A DNA stretch of 64,000 nt from the NCBI RefSeq assembly GCF_021018895.1, contig NC_079364.1, forward strand, positions 29,620,701 through 29,684,700. The letters are read 5' to 3'. Both the position numbers and the translations under genes were made by a program. Source of the stretch: Seriola aureovittata (Eukaryota > Chordata > Actinopteri > Carangiformes > Carangidae). Under the pieces are notes generated by a model. That model was not told where the DNA came from, did no database searches, and was given only the letters and a program-made list of their open reading frames with translations. This document shows, in pieces, positions 1-13,968 of this stretch (its first letter is position 1; each line of letters opens with the position of its first letter).

Positions 1-475
1 GTTTGCCAGGAGACTTTCTGTCTCGGTCACTCTTGATTTCTGCTCGGCTTCTCTGCAGGCGGACAAACGATAAAGTGAAAAAATTGCTAAGAGTCATGAG
101 TTTATGGCTAGCAGCTTAGAGCTAAGAGCCGAGCTACAGACCTACAGAGCTGTTGAGCTAGGCTTTGAGCAAAGTGTGAATTGATCTTGACTGTTTTATC
201 CCCCCTGGCCTATTTTTTACAGTTTGCCTGGTGTCCATTGTTTAATCCTCTGGAGCTGACTCTTTGACACTTGGTCTGGTTGTGTATCCCTGTGACACGC
301 TAAAAGCATGGTCTGTTTGTGGAAGAGGGATCCTTTGTCTCTGTTTCCTATCAATCCGATAGTTTGATGGTGGGAAAAGTCACAAAGTGTCAATTGTGGA
401 TCCGTAACTCTGCATGTCCTTATAATGAACTTCCTTAATGGCTCGTGACGTGATGCCAGGCCACGTATGTACACT

Positions 476-552
476 ACATAACATAACATAACATAACATA
501 ACATAACATAACATAGCATAGGATAGCATAGGATAGCTTAGCATAGCATGAT
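476..552. repeat. Pentanucleotide (CATAA)n microsatellite with degenerate flank
   Basis: Perfect ACATA units run to about 514 and then decay into AGCAT/AGGAT variants. The opposite-strand open frame repeating MLCYV is only a translation of this array. Confidence 0.9.
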
Positions 553-2089
553 GGCATACACTACTACTGTGACAAAGCAACTGACAGCTTTGTTATTGTT
601 GCAATATTTTGATTTATTCAGAATAATTGGGAAGGAGAGAAAAAAAACATATTTTTTTCTTTTTTTTCAGCATCCTGTTCCTGCTCTGATTTTATTGTGA
701 AAGTCCTGACTGGAAGTTGTGATTCGTATCTTTCCTCAGCTTCTTTCAGATGTTTGTCTGCTCGCCGCTATTCCTCTCCCACAATGCTGTCTTCTGTTGT
801 CACAACCAGTCTCACTTTTTGCTTGGTTCATATGGAGTACAGTTATTTATTTATGAGGTGCTACATGTGGGTGTTTTGACTTGAAGCTCAGTCGCTGCCC
901 CGGCTTGTTCATCTTTGTGTTTCCCTTCCAGCAGACAGGTCTCTCGGAGGGACTGTAACTGCATCGTCGCAGAACAAGGACTGCCATCGCCAGCTGCAGT
1001 TAGCAGGCCAGCTGTTTAACAGTTGACAATGGGCTGGTTAGCAGCGATTGAACTTTCAAAATTTAATACCTAAATATGGCACCTTTTAATGACACGATCA
1101 GTTCGATCTGAAAAACACATCATATGCCAAAGTAAGATCGTCCACGACATAAGATCGTGCGACCTCCTAGAATCCGTTGTTCATTTAGATTTTCCTGCAG
1201 CAGGCTTAGCAGTCTTCTGCCATGTAATATTCTGGACTCGCATCGTTCCACAAAACACACTGCTCCCCTGTGTATCGCCAGTTAACTGACAACATTTGTA
1301 CACCATAGCAACAGTGGTAGTTTGCCTGATCAAGTGCAAACAGACAGTTTTACAATAGTTGTTGAGGTTGCACCCATTTTAATGCACAATCTTTTTTTTT
1401 TTGTGAAAGATCTGGCTAAAACTGTGGCCTCAAGACAAACACAAAAAAATGTAAACAATCAGCTTACAATGCCCAAAAGCAAAACACAGTCAATTTCACT
1501 TAAATGATAAGAGGAAAGTCAATCTTCTGCTCCAAACAGCAGTGGTCTGTCAGCACCGCAGCAAGCTTAGGGGCCAAACCCATTTTAATCTTGACTAAAC
1601 ATAGAGTAGACAGCCCCTTATTGAGTCTTCCAGCATATCCTACTTCATATTCTGCAGAATACCCAAATCTCTCCAGCTGAAAATACATTAATACCTACTT
1701 AAGTCATGTGGAGCTGGATGTACTGCTGAGGACGACGCGAGCACATTATGATCCACCAAAGCAATGTAAGTCAAAGACAATTAGTCTGATAGGGAGGTCT
1801 GCTTACCCGCTGCCGAGGGAAGGTGAGGTAGTTCGTGTGTGCATTCACACTTATAACAGTGTGAGGCTTTTAGGAGGATTCAGGATCTGACCCTCTGCTT
1901 TATTGCCTCCTCATTCAGTGTCGGTCAGCTTCATATAAACAAATGTTGGAGCTGACATGCATTTGAAAACGCAAGAAAAAGAGAGATGAGACTGATGCTG
2001 ATTTTCTGAACAATTCAACACCAGACATGGATATAAATATTGACATACTAAAAAAAAAATAATAATAATCTTTAAAAGGTTAAAGTTAG

Positions 2090-2390
2090 TCATTCCAGAT
2101 GCCTACCAAAGGGCAGCAATGTAAGTTTTACAGGATTATACTCTCTGCTTCCATTTCTTTCAACAAATGTCAAGAATGGCAGCCAAACTACAAATAATTT
2201 CAGAGCAGACACTTGAAGAGAGTATCTCACCTTCTCCAGCTTGAGATACTGCATAACCTCTGTGGTCCAATGAGAATACACAGGGGGGAGAGGGTCTTTC
2301 CATCTCAACAATATGAGCTGCCTGGCCAACAAAGTGCAGAAGACCAGCATGATGCACTTGTTATTGTTCAGATGCACACCCTGTGGTGTA
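2090..2390 (-). pseudogene. L1-like LINE ORF2 C-terminal fragment
   Basis: A minus-strand frame contains ILLRWKDPLPPVYSHWTTE followed by VMQYLKLEKVRY. This resembles the extreme C-terminal region of L1-clade ORF2 in fish, where a conserved tryptophan block (ILxxWK...W...M...LEKxxY) follows the reverse transcriptase. Only about 90 residues remain, with no RT core or endonuclease, as expected of a 5'-truncated or decayed copy. It is not a host gene: no splice sites frame it. Confidence 0.6.
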
Positions 2391-5300
2391 ACACCGAAAA
2401 CAGCAATAAGAGAGGATGGATCTCCAAGTTTATTTCTTAAGTTATTTCATTTTTGCAACGGCCTGTGGTCAGGGGTTTGATAATCAGTCTGGGTTATGAA
2501 TACGTAGGGTATCCATCTACGTACATTAGATGAAGAACTTATTTCTACACAGTCAATCACAAACCAGTAATTTCAGCATGCTATCACAGGCAGACAGTCA
2601 CAGTGACTAAGAGCCAGACAGCAGCCTGCTACACTGCATGAGAGCCACAGACTTTGAACAGCAACCCTTTCTTGCTAGCCTCGCTAGTCTCCTTCTTAGC
2701 CAACTTCCTAACATGAACACGCTTCTCATCCTGCACCTTAGCTGAACAAGCTAATGTTGAATGAGCCTCCTAACAACCATTCACTAGGAGAAAGTAGACT
2801 GCTAACATTAGTGGGCTTAGCTAGTAAGTTAATCAGCTGCAGTGCATTAAACAACATATTAAATTACCTACAAATGTCACTTGTGTCCATTCAGATGCTT
2901 GTGTGGTGCTTACTCTTCAACACCACTGCTAACAACACACCGCCTGTCCATGACTTGTAAGCTCCAGTTTGTTTCGTTTGTCTTGTATTCCCCTGGCAGG
3001 GCTCAGCCTGCCAGCTGCTGTCAATCAAACACAGATACCGACACGCTACAATGTTGCTGCAGTAGAGGAGGCTGCAGTTCCAGGGCTATAGTTTTTTTGC
3101 GACAGCACCACAACAAACAGAACAAATTGGGTGTCCAGTACAGATCAGGCAACGACACCACCCAAATATGACTTTCTGCATAATGACTTAGTCAGTGGTT
3201 GTGTCACGGAAAACTAGGGTCCAACAGATACAAGGGTCCAACATCCCAAAACTGTGGTTCTGAAACTGCAGCCTCCTCTACTGGAGGAACATGCTACTGC
3301 GACACATCCCTCCAGTCAGTTGAATGGAAAACAGCATTTATGTTATTTCTGCACAGACTTTTTCATTCTTTTATTATTAATAAACTATTGGACATTCATT
3401 TAAGAAACACTGACACTGTTTTTTTTTTTTTTACAGTAGAATCGTGACAGAATGCAGTGATTTCCACTGGACGTCAATCCATCAGGTCCAGAGAAAATTA
3501 GAAAGCCATATCACAGCCAGGGAAAATGTCCACAGGCCCAAAAGCATAGAAGCTGCAGCACTTTTTCAGTGTACACAGTAGATGAGCAACTTTAATTGGA
3601 TTAATAAGGGTGTCATCCTGGAACTGTATCCAGTTCTCTAACAAAGTTTAATCCTTTAAGCTCAACTCAAACAATCTGAACAAAGTTATTGTAGACCAAG
3701 TTACACTAAACAAGTACACATCACTCCCATTAATTAACTTTACATCTAGACATGCTGCTGCAATTGAAGGAAAATTTGTCCACCCATCCACCAAATCTAT
3801 CTCCATCTGGACGTCCCCCCACCATATTTTAATGTCAAACTACAACCTAATTCAATCCTTCCATAGTGAGAAAGCATATCCCCTTTTCCCCAAAGGCTAC
3901 ATTACGATTGCTGCCTATCGGGACAGCACCAGCACCTCATACTGGTTCAATGGGTGTTTGCCTGGCTTTGAGAGGTTATGTTTTGAAATTGGACAAGTCC
4001 CTCTCCGTCAATATTGAGAAATTCAAAAGTTATGTTTTAGTTCAGGTCTCTGTGTCCATCTGGCATCTGAGAATCACCTTAACCCTAATCCCCTATGACC
4101 AGGGTAATAAAGTAGCAGGATTTTTTTTTTTTATGTCTGTCCTCATCTTTCAAAATATATCTGTGATGAAGAATTTATTGAAAGCAGTATAGAGAATGTA
4201 TTGGAGAGGATAGAAAAGGTGATTGCTGGTGGTATCTTGGAGGATTTCAGGGCTTATTATTATCATTATTAATATTATTATTATTGTTAGGCTTTGTGCT
4301 GAATAGAACCTCTGCTCCGTCCTCAACTGCGCTTCATCCCAACATTCACGTGGAATTATTTATCAAAGGCTTCCGATTGCCAATTAATTAATGTAATTTC
4401 ATATGAATTTCTTTAAACATTGACGGATCATTATTGCTTCATGACAGGGCACATTATCTTGTTAACAAATGTCTGTCGCCTTTATCTCGTTAGAGGTTAA
4501 TCATTGCCATGAATAGAGTTTGAACCTGACCTGTTCGCTAGCCTACAGTATGATTGGATGCTGGTACCCATATATTACAAAAGCAACTCTTAAGATCTTA
4601 ACAAGGATTCTTATAATGGAGGTACCTAGTTATGACAACTTCATGCATCAATCCAACACCACATTAAAGAGGTGATCAGCGCATGGAAGTGTCTTCACTG
4701 CCTTTGTTTTATATAGAACTATAATTCTTACGTTGTATCTTTAACAGTTTATATCTTCCTCTAACCTGATACTGTTGAAAAAAAAAAGACTCCAAACCCA
4801 CTTGGATGTAAAATAGATCAGACAATGTGTAACTATGATCTAGATTAAGTTTGATTTACCTCCAAAACATTTACACTTCAAAATGCATCTCTTAAAAGGC
4901 AATATTAACATATTAACATTTTCTAAAGATTATATTGCGATCATGGTAGCCATCAGTTGGCTATTTATGCTGCAGATGCAACATTAATGGTAACATTATC
5001 AATCATTTGATTCATCAGTTTCTAGCGACCTGGTGAATTGAAGTCCAGTATTCAAGCTCTGATTTTGGAGGAAACTGGCTCTTGAGCTGCTAAATGTTCT
5101 TCTTTCTTCAAGTAGTTGCTATTATTGTTGTTGTTTGGCAGGTAGCAGTACAGTGGGATTATCAGAGTTTTATTCTGAAAAGAGATCCTTGCTGCCGCTG
5201 GACACGATGCCGATGCGAGCAGTGAGATTGGACCAAACAGTGAAGCTAGGGGCTGTAAAAACCAAAACCATGAGCTGGAAGATGCTAAAACTAAACTGCA

Positions 5301-8217
5301 ATGTCTGTAAAATGACCAACATCACATTTTATGATTCCGTGCATCGCTAATAAAAACACGTTGATTACAGCAGCTATATGAACAGACAGAGAGTTAACGT
5401 TACACTGCACATCATGTCATCCCTTTGTACTTCTTACAGTACATTCTTAAAACTTTCATCCCTCCAAAACCTTCCATTGACAGCTCCTCTGTGCAGTGGT
5501 TGTATACGGATTGTACACCCATTGCATTCATATTGTAACAGTAATGTGGCCAAATGCGTCTCTGAACACAAAGCTCCATAGCTGCTTTGGATGATCTGAA
5601 ATTCCACATGCGCCGGGATGTGAATTTACACCTAGACTCAAAGTTCAGTGATCCAAGACGCATGCTGATGTGAGGTGTAAAGGGAAAACACACTCACAGA
5701 ATTAAAAGCACCATGTGAAGTAAACAAAAAAGTATATATCCCTACCTATTTGCGTGGTATTGTTAAATGTCCCTGGGTATGGAATGCGTGTGGGAATGAG
5801 GGTCTATTCATGGCTGCATCTTTGTAAGTGCATTGAAGTCTGCGACTGTTGGCACTATTTTTACCAGACGAGGAGCTGTGTATTAAAGACAGGACAGCAA
5901 TAGATAGATAACAAGACTGATGGAGACAGTTTTGCTTTGATTTGATTTGATTTGGACATTACAAATGCATCATAGCTCAGCTCAGTTACGTTGAGAAAAT
6001 GAATAGAGAGAAAGTTAGTGAATAGATGTCGACCAAACTGATACATTGGACACATATTGGCATTGGATCAAGTATTTTAAGTTTCCATGGAGAACTTTAC
6101 TGCTATTGGAGACACATTTACTTGCAGTTTCTTGGCATGAAAATAGTCAGCACAGGAAGAGTTTGTGTTCCTGGTGGAGGGGTGTGTGTGTTGTGTGTGG
6201 TTTGCGTGTCTCTAAACAGTGGGAAAGCCGCAGCACCTGCGAGTAATCAGTGAATTGTTATCATTTCCCTGTAGACACAGTCACTTGAAGCTCGGAACTA
6301 GTGAAACCCTCATTGCATGTATAAAGGTTTACAGAAGATTAGCAGCAGTGTATTGGTATTAGTCTTGGAAAAAAAAAAACCCTGTACCGGTGAAATGCTG
6401 CAGTGAGAAGAACAGTAGTGATAGATCGAGCACATAGAGACAGATGCCTGCAGTAAACAGAATTATAGTTTGATGAGGCTAAAATCCATACTATATTATT
6501 GACTTGTGATGATGTACTCATAGACACTGATCTCATTGCAGGGTAGCTCGGATATTGATTGTCTGAGTGGAAATCCCATTACACACACTCATTCAGCGCC
6601 ATTTGAACTGCTCAAGGTGCAATGGATTTCCCTACTCATCAAGTAGCAGCATGCCGCCTCACTGTGCATTTGGTCTTGGGAGTTTTTTGGGTTTTTTTTT
6701 TTTTTTTGAGGCCTCTGCAGGATATTCAATTGACATCTGTCTTTTTATTCTAAGACATTTTCCCTTTAGTCGTTAACAATGCTCACAGACGTCTTTGGGA
6801 ATAGGGACATATTCGCTCAGAATCAGTTCATTTCAAACACTGCCTGTGCTTTTTATGACTGAAGCTATGACAGTTTGAAGTGAATTGATTTGGGTGAGAT
6901 TTTGAGTGAGTATATATAATATCTAGTGTTGTACAAATAGCCCAAGGCATCGGCTAGAAATCCAGAAGTAGCTTAGGGGTTTGACCCGTCGTCAAGGTTG
7001 TTGCTAAAGGCCTGGCTGAGGAGGAGCAGAAGGAGTAATTAGAGGAGGAGGGAGGGTAAGCATAAGGCAGAGGCCATGCCGGAGTGGCCGTTGGGAGAAC
7101 CGGGACTTTCACTGATGGGCCGCTACACAAATTGGCGTTGGTGGCTCCACGTGAAAGAAATAAAACATCAGAGAGGAGGAGAGAGAGAGAAAGGCAAAGT
7201 TAGAGAGAGATCGACGTGGCTGTGTTGCGGTGATCAGCCCGCTCTGGTTTCCATGTGGTTGTCGGTTCTGTCCCGTGACTCCGCCCACTCACTTACCGTT
7301 AATTTGTTGGTGTCTTACATTCAGTAGCACAGCTCCCAGCAACATCAGTCAAGTTTTACAACATAAGTAGTTGGCAGATGGCAACAGGAATTTTAAAAGT
7401 CTAATTAGCAGTATAAAGTTGTATAACTTTGTGTTCTACTCTGATTTCATGAGAAATTCAAATACGTTAATCAAAGTTTTCACAGTCTGTATGATCAGTT
7501 CAGATCTACAGATTTTATTTCAGAAACCTCCAGTGACAGAAGAAAAAGCAACTAAAATGTGTGTTGCTGTAATTACTGCTGTACGGTCCAGTCTCTCTCT
7601 CTCTCTGTACTAACCTTTAGTTATACAGTTATATGGTCATTTCTGAGACTGAAGCTCATTTTCTTGTAGTTTGGGACTTTAATATGAAAAGTGTTTCTCA
7701 TATGTTTTTTATAAAATTACTAAAATTGTAAAATTACAAAATTTTATAAATATAATTCATGTGCAGGTGTTTCTATTTGATGTATTGTTCTATCATAATT
7801 CATTTAACCTGCTTATTACATGATTCGTGTACAGTGTAACATGAACTGTCAGTGTCCTCAGATGGGCTTTGGTCTGAGTCAAAAGTCCCAGGCCAATTTT
7901 TTTTATTTCCACTCCGTCCCTGGGCAGGAGTACAAGTTAAGCAGAGAGTAAGAAAGTTAAACAAAGAAAGGAGTGATGGTCAAAGAGACCATGGGACCTT
8001 GGAGGCATTGTAAACAAATAAACACATAATCTCTCTTTTCAGACTCACTCTTCACACACACATACACACACACACACTGTCAGAAACACCGATCAAATTC
8101 TCCATTTCTCTGTTTGCCCTCTAGAGAAGACCTTTGAACAGAGCAGATTCATCTTGTATACCCTGACCTCCAGCTTCCTTGCTCACTTCCCCATGGAGCT
8201 CACACTAGCCACTTCTT

Positions 8218-8218
<1 letters not shown>

Positions 8219-8292
<74 letters not shown>
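8219..8292. repeat. (CA)n microsatellite
   Basis: About 37 CA units, followed by imperfect CA-rich sequence to about 8335. The threonine-histidine and cysteine-valine frames across it are repeat translations. Confidence 0.97.
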
Positions 8293-8297
<5 letters not shown>

Positions 8298-9339
8298 GAC
8301 ACATACACTCACACATGCCCACTTGCACACACTCACCGCTGAGCAGATGGGAGCAACAGAAAGCAAGTGTAAACACATTAAGACAAAAAACTCCACCACC
8401 ATACACCAAGCAGCAACACACCTTTCATATTTGCAGTTTCATTGCCTTGGTCTAGCTACAGGCGGTGTTTTCCCCCTCATAAATAGCCCTAATGCATAGA
8501 GGAGGATATTGAGGTTATTGATCCATGCAGTGCAGTACAGTTTTCCTCACAGCAGCTCAACATCAGATTTCTTTGTGCACCTCTAGTCACATTTCTTTCG
8601 GTTCATTTTCTCGCCCCCACAAGTGATGAAGCAGAACTTGATTTCTAACCATTCATCCAATATCAGCTGAATGCCAGTCACGCTGAACCAGAAAAACTGT
8701 ATTATTATTGGGATTATTATTATTATCAACACTGTGATTAAAATCAGGCCAATAAAGGTACACAGTATGAAAAAGAATAAACACCTGACAATTAAATGAG
8801 GTAAAAGAGGGAATAAAAAATGTTTAAAAAGGAAAACATAGGGGTGACATTAATAGAAGGTTTTGTATAGATAGTTAGGTAGTAGCTAGTCGCCAGCTAG
8901 CTAACGCAATTTGTAACTTTATTACAATTCATGAACTGTTTTCCAGCTCACTAGTTGAATTACATCATTTCTATAAAGCTGATTATATGGTACTGAAGAG
9001 AGAGAAACATCATTACAGTGATTCCAGCGGGTGCAAACACAAATTTTGGCTTCAATTTCTTCTCCAAATATGCGAGTTTGGTTAATTTTGGTTCAAAAAT
9101 GATCATCTGACTGCTTGTGTTTCGCCAACTAATTAACCAATGAACTTGGTGAGTACTATTTATCCAATAGGAATGATATCCAAATCTATGAGTATCACAC
9201 CAAAACAGTTACAGCAAATTGAATTATGAGGGAAGCAAGCTAGCTCACTGTTAACTATGTTGAAACCTGCATCACTTACATTGATGTTACTGGCTAGTCA
9301 TCTTCTTCTTTCCTGCATTTTGCTGGAGAATTGCTATTT

Positions 9340-9475
9340 TTTTTTTTTTTTTTTTTTTTTTTTGCGGTTTCCATTTGCATTTACTCATTTGGCAGATGCT
9401 TTTATCCAAAGCAACTTGCAAGTGAGGGACATCACAAAATCTTCAGCTGGTGTTATCACCAGCAGCTGTCTTTAA
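9340..9475 (-). mobile_element. Probable minus-strand retroposon: poly-T run plus conserved teleost repeat core
   Basis: A run of about 24 T (9340-9363) is followed by CATTTGGCAGATGCTTTTAT and CAAAGCAACTTGCAAGTGA, which I recognise as a core block repeated widely in fish genomes. Poly-T at the left edge fits a poly(A) tail of an element in minus orientation. I cannot name the family with confidence. Confidence 0.45.
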
Positions 9476-10446
9476 GTAAAATAATATAAAACACATACAT
9501 GTATGTCCTCTTGTGCGTATGATTAAAGCATGGAATAGAAACAAATCATTGCTCTATAGCACTGCACATAGTCAAAAAAAGGCACTTTTAATTTCCTTAG
9601 CATCATCCATCTGGAGTTGTGACCTTTGTCTTTAAAGACACTATTCTTTTGTCATACCTTTTGCTATTGTACATTTTACTGTTTATGAAAAGATGAAAGT
9701 GGTATGACTCCATTATATATTCTGTGCAAGGATCATGTTCAGTGAATTAAATTATAGAAAATCCTGCCATTATCTTACTCTGTCAGCAGAGAGTTTCTTA
9801 ATGCTCTTATTTTTAGTATTTAATATGACCCAGCCTTAGAGCCTCAAGCCTCATATCCTCATTGGCCTAGTAAATCTCCAGGCTGCTGGAGCAGCTAATT
9901 CTCAACACTGTTTTGTTTTTTTCTGTCTTTTGGAGACCCCATAGTCAATGAGGACCATTGCAGTCTGGGCAGGAGACTGAACCTGTATCCTTGTTTTTGT
10001 CAGTTCACTGCATCTCTAACGTCAAGGCAGTGAGCTACATGTGTCTTTTGCCAAAACAAAAGTCTGTCTTTCAGTTTTTTTTTTTTAATTCCCTTTTGTT
10101 CACTGTCATTAAAAACAGTAATTCCACTCTAAAAACGAAACAGCAAATCTCTTGAAACAATTTCATCTTATAAATCTGTCAGACACTGTAGTTGTGGTAA
10201 GGGGCACAAGCTGACAGTTAATGAATATTGATTTTCCCTCTCGCACTGTGCAGCTGGTTTCTGGCTGAGTGGATTTACTCTTACAGAATTGTCAGAGGGT
10301 GGGCTGTTTAATGGGGTGTTATGAATTCACAGGGAGTTTGAGTGCCGTCTGGTGGCGTGCTTCCATGATAGATTGGCTGCTGGGTTTTAGTTGTGATGCA
10401 GGAGAAAGATGTATGGATTGCAAAGGAAAAAAAACAGAGGTTGATT

Positions 10447-10478
<32 letters not shown>

Positions 10479-11082
10479 AGCAGTGCGTGTTTGAAAAAAG
10501 TTCTTTGAATTGTTTAAGATCACAGATTTTTCATGGTGAATTCGTATCTCATATTAATAGGATTTGAACAGCCGAGGTTTATAGTGCTGCCAGTTAAACT
10601 CGTTTGCGTGATGTGATTACTGCTGCTCTCAAATGTGATTAAACGCAGCTCTAATATGTACCGGCTTTGCGAAAACAGATTTTTGAAGATAGTGTATGAC
10701 TCAGAAAATAATTCAGTTAGGTTCAATTAATGACATGTGGATGTAGATTATTAAATATTATCTCAACGTTGCACTCCAGATTCTACAAGTTGCTCCTTTT
10801 GCAGGTCTGCGGGGGGGAAGAGGTTCTTTTGATTTACTTGTCTGATTTGAGGGAAAAAAGCTGAATTGAAGAGAAAAAAATTATAATGGAAGGAGTGAAA
10901 CGGTGAAAGTTTGTGTGGGTTTAAAGCAGGTTAATGTTATGGAAAGGTTTGTGAAATGTGAAGTGTCGACTAAGACAAGAGGTGATAGGAATGAGACAAG
11001 ACACAAGGATTCAGACATCTGAAAAGGTCGCCGCAACGCTAGAGTGGGAAATACATGCAGACTGGTCGAACTGTGTGTCTCT

Positions 11083-11117
<35 letters not shown>

Positions 11118-12479
11118 CTGCCTACTCTCTGATTCTTACTAAAGTTAAATCACTTCAACGTTTTTCCACTGAAATGAAACTGAAATCCGTCACTTTTTCT
11201 TATCCCTTCCACTTTTTTCCTCTCACATACATTGTAAATTGGTGTTAACACCTGCTGCAATCTCAGAGTATCCATGATGAATTTAAATAATTCACATTTC
11301 CAAGCTGTCATTTAGTAATGGGAGCGTAAGTAGCTCTAATGAAACGTCAGGTCATTAATTGTCAGTGCTTCCACTGATCAAGGCATCGTTAGTATTCTTT
11401 GACTCTGATGTAATTTACATCCAAACACTGTCATCAGTGATATTTGCAGTGGCTACAAGAATCACACAACTATAAATACCCTTAACTACTGATTTATTGG
11501 CAGATGTAAAGGAATGTGAATCATAATTTTATTCTGAATTTTAAATAGCTTCATGTGAATATTAGTCTTTAATTGAAAATCTGATACTGGACAGTTGAGC
11601 CAGTCTCAATATGCAAATGAAAATATGCATTATTTTACAATAATATTGTTATTTATTTATTTTATTGATTTGATGATCATAATAGGCAAAAAAATATTAT
11701 AAGACTATGAGAGGCTGACAAAATAATTCCCAGAATATATTGTTTGTATTCTCAATTATTGTTGCGTCTGTTGTGATATGGGACAAAATGAACTGCATAT
11801 ATTTACTATTTTGAACTAAAAAAGTTGAAACATACTGTTGTGTGTTCTGTTCTGATCTGGCTGCTTAGCTTGTTCCTGTAACTTGTTGCAACTACCCTAT
11901 CAGCCACGACAGAACATCATGTGCTGCTTGACACTAGCGAATCATGTGACTTAGAAATCAACAAAACAATGATTCAAACTAAGTATTTTTGAGTAATTCA
12001 TACAAAATGTCAGGAGAAAAAAAAATACTTTCACATCCCCAAAATGCAAATGCAGCAGCAGATGTTCCTGGTGGGGGGAGGGGCTAAGTGGGCAGTAAGA
12101 GTGTCACCAGTCTAGCGTGTTTCTGATTGAAGAAGTTAGATTTGCTGCGACCTTCCCCAGTTTCCCCTAATAACAGATCAACACCATGGAGAAGACACTA
12201 GGTTGCATTGACATTACTTAAACATAGCTAATCCTGTTGAGATTACACAAGACTATCATTTATTAAAACAGAGCCTAGATATGTGAAACTGTGATAGTAC
12301 ATTTATGTCTTATGTATGTGAGTATAGTGTGTTTACATTCCATGTTAGCATTAAATAAACCTGTGATTGAATAAAAATATTAAAAAGATTAAAGCAACCC
12401 TCAACTGTGGTGGTTCGCTGTCACCTCTCCTGTCTGCGTCGTTTCCAGACGCAGGAGGCACCTGTGCTCTTAAATTAGA

Positions 12480-12700
12480 AGCTAGCGAGGGAACACTGGG
12501 AGCACTTAGCAGCTAAAGAGAAAGATTTTGCCATCAGGAGTTTGTGGAAACTAAAAACAGAGATAAAAGGAGGGTGAATGTTACATTTAGGTGGCCAGAA
12601 ATACAACTCCTAATTAATGCTCATGTTGCTCTGTATCAGCTGGAGTTGGCAACTGGCAGCTAACGTTGTTTGCCATGTCAACATGTGACTTTGACTTTTC
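12480..12700 (+). repeat. Teleost interspersed repeat, copy 1 (GCACTTAGCAGCTAAAGAG family)
   Basis: The block GAGCACTTAGCAGCTAAAGAG followed by CATCAGGAGTTTGTGGA recurs in related form at 37280-37560 and inverted at 58300-58620. This looks like a nonautonomous element; I could not define its ends. Confidence 0.5.
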
Positions 12701-13087
12701 TCCTCCACCAGTAAATGGAATAGGATTATAGAAGAAGGGGGCGTTAGTTAGAAGGTTGTTGATGGGAGATATATGCAAAGTAACAGATGACAGGAGTAAA
12801 AAGTTCTGTTGGAAACACTCCTTGGAATCCTTGAAATATATTTTGTCAAATATAAGCAATAAAATAAAATTGTTAGTTGACACCTGAAGCATCATTATCA
12901 GATGAACTCCACAACTTATCGTATTTCAGCTCACATTTTTTGGCAAATGGCACTCAAGGCCTACTCCATTAAATAGAATCCCTCTCTCTGCGGCCATGCC
13001 TTAATTGGCTGATGGATCTTAATCACTTAATTTGTAATGCTAATACCTGTGTTGATGAACCTCCACCACTGTCTGTCTCAACCGCAG

Positions 13088-13242
13088 TGCTGCTGCTGGG
13101 CATTTTCCTCTACACTCGCTGGAGGAGCTACAAAGGGCTGAAGGAGGGCGTGTACCATGTCTCGGCCCACCACGACGGGTGGGAGGACATCCGAGAGAAC
13201 GTCCTCAACTACGACGAGGAGGGAGGCGGGGAGGAGGATCAG
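13088..13242 (+). CDS. Cadherin exon: end of transmembrane segment and p120-catenin-binding juxtamembrane domain
   Basis: Penultimate coding exon of a cadherin. The acceptor is ...CTCAACCGCAG and the donor GATCAG|GTACAC; the exon begins with two bases of a split Val codon and ends in phase 0. It encodes 52 codons. The first ~10 residues (VLLLGIFLYT) are the inner part of a membrane span, whose outer part must be in an exon not visible here. RWRSYKGLKEG is the basic stop-transfer segment. The rest, GWEDIRENVLNYDEEGGGEEDQ, is the p120/delta-catenin core motif (DIREN...EGGGE) of classical-type cadherins. The in-frame ATG at 13012 lies in the intron and is not a start. The next exon continues NAYDMAELQKSL, as in type III (Hz-/neural-cadherin-like) cytoplasmic tails, rather than the AFDI or DFDLSQL of types I and II. 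Paralogue assignment is my recollection of the family, without an alignment. Confidence 0.85.
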
Positions 13243-13798
13243 GTACACCGCTCACCTTTCTCCTTTTCTTAAAGCTAACAAAGGAAGTTCCAAAAGCACC
13301 TCTCGTGTGGCTACACTCACTTTTCCATGCAAGCAGACAAACAGAAACACATTGCTAGCAGGTTTACGCTGCTAAATGTGTACTCACTATGAAATAACTG
13401 TTGTACTGTACTCTGTGCATCTGCATGAAGGTGATTTTTTTTTTTTTTTTTTTCAACTGCACAATTTTTAAAGATTGTGACCACTTCTATTTTGGAAATA
13501 CTTAGCGCTGGATGCAAGGTAGCAGCTTTAGAAAGGATTCAGTTAATTCAATTTAGGGTGAAATCCTCCACAATGTGTGAGTGTGTGCGTGTGTGTGCGT
13601 TTGTGAGTGTGTGTGTGTGTGTGCATGTGCGTGTGTGTGTGTGCGTGCACCCTAGCGTTTTAATTAGGCCCACACAAAATCCTTATCTCCTCTTTCCAAA
13701 AGCCACTGTAACCCACGAGCACTCAACAGCTCTTAAGAGCTTGCATAATATCAAGGCTTTTATTGAAACAAACACACATGGCCACTATGTATGCTAAC

Positions 13799-13808
<10 letters not shown>

Positions 13809-13865
<57 letters not shown>
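13809..13865. repeat. (CA)n microsatellite in the cadherin last intron
   Basis: About 28 CA units in the sense strand of the cadherin transcript. They are complementary to the (TG)26 tract at the end of the same intron. Confidence 0.95.
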
Positions 13866-13869
<4 letters not shown>

Positions 13870-13968
13870 TGAAAAAAGACCCGTACGTACACAGATTGCT
13901 ATCACACCAGAAACCCCTCAAGGTCTTGTCCTCCATACTTAAATCACCTGCAGTCAAACACATACACA

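Larger units (their letters stand above)
1..13087 (+). other. Presumed upstream intron of the cadherin gene; no exon recognised
   Basis: The first cadherin exon visible starts at 13088 with a split codon, so the preceding exon must lie upstream. I read both strands for GC-rich, open, splice-flanked stretches and found none that looks like an extracellular cadherin, EGF or laminin-G exon. The region is AT-rich and repeat-bearing: a pentanucleotide array near 476-552, an L1-like fragment at 2090-2390, an ATT-rich run near 4255-4287, a (CA)n array at 8219-8292, a poly-T-led retroposon at 9340-9475, and a MITE-like repeat at 12480-12700. Calling it intron is inference from gene order; an unrelated noncoding transcript cannot be excluded. 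Confidence 0.6.

Noticed and set aside
8219..8292. Histidine-rich or cysteine-rich small proteins over CA arrays (also 13809, 25772, 26909, 28573, 60212, 63416)
   Set aside because: Pure dinucleotide repeat translations in several frames on both strands.
13012..13087. ATG at 13012 as the start of a small membrane protein
   Set aside because: The sequence before 13088 ends in a splice acceptor and does not resemble a cadherin; the hydrophobic segment is the second half of a split membrane exon.
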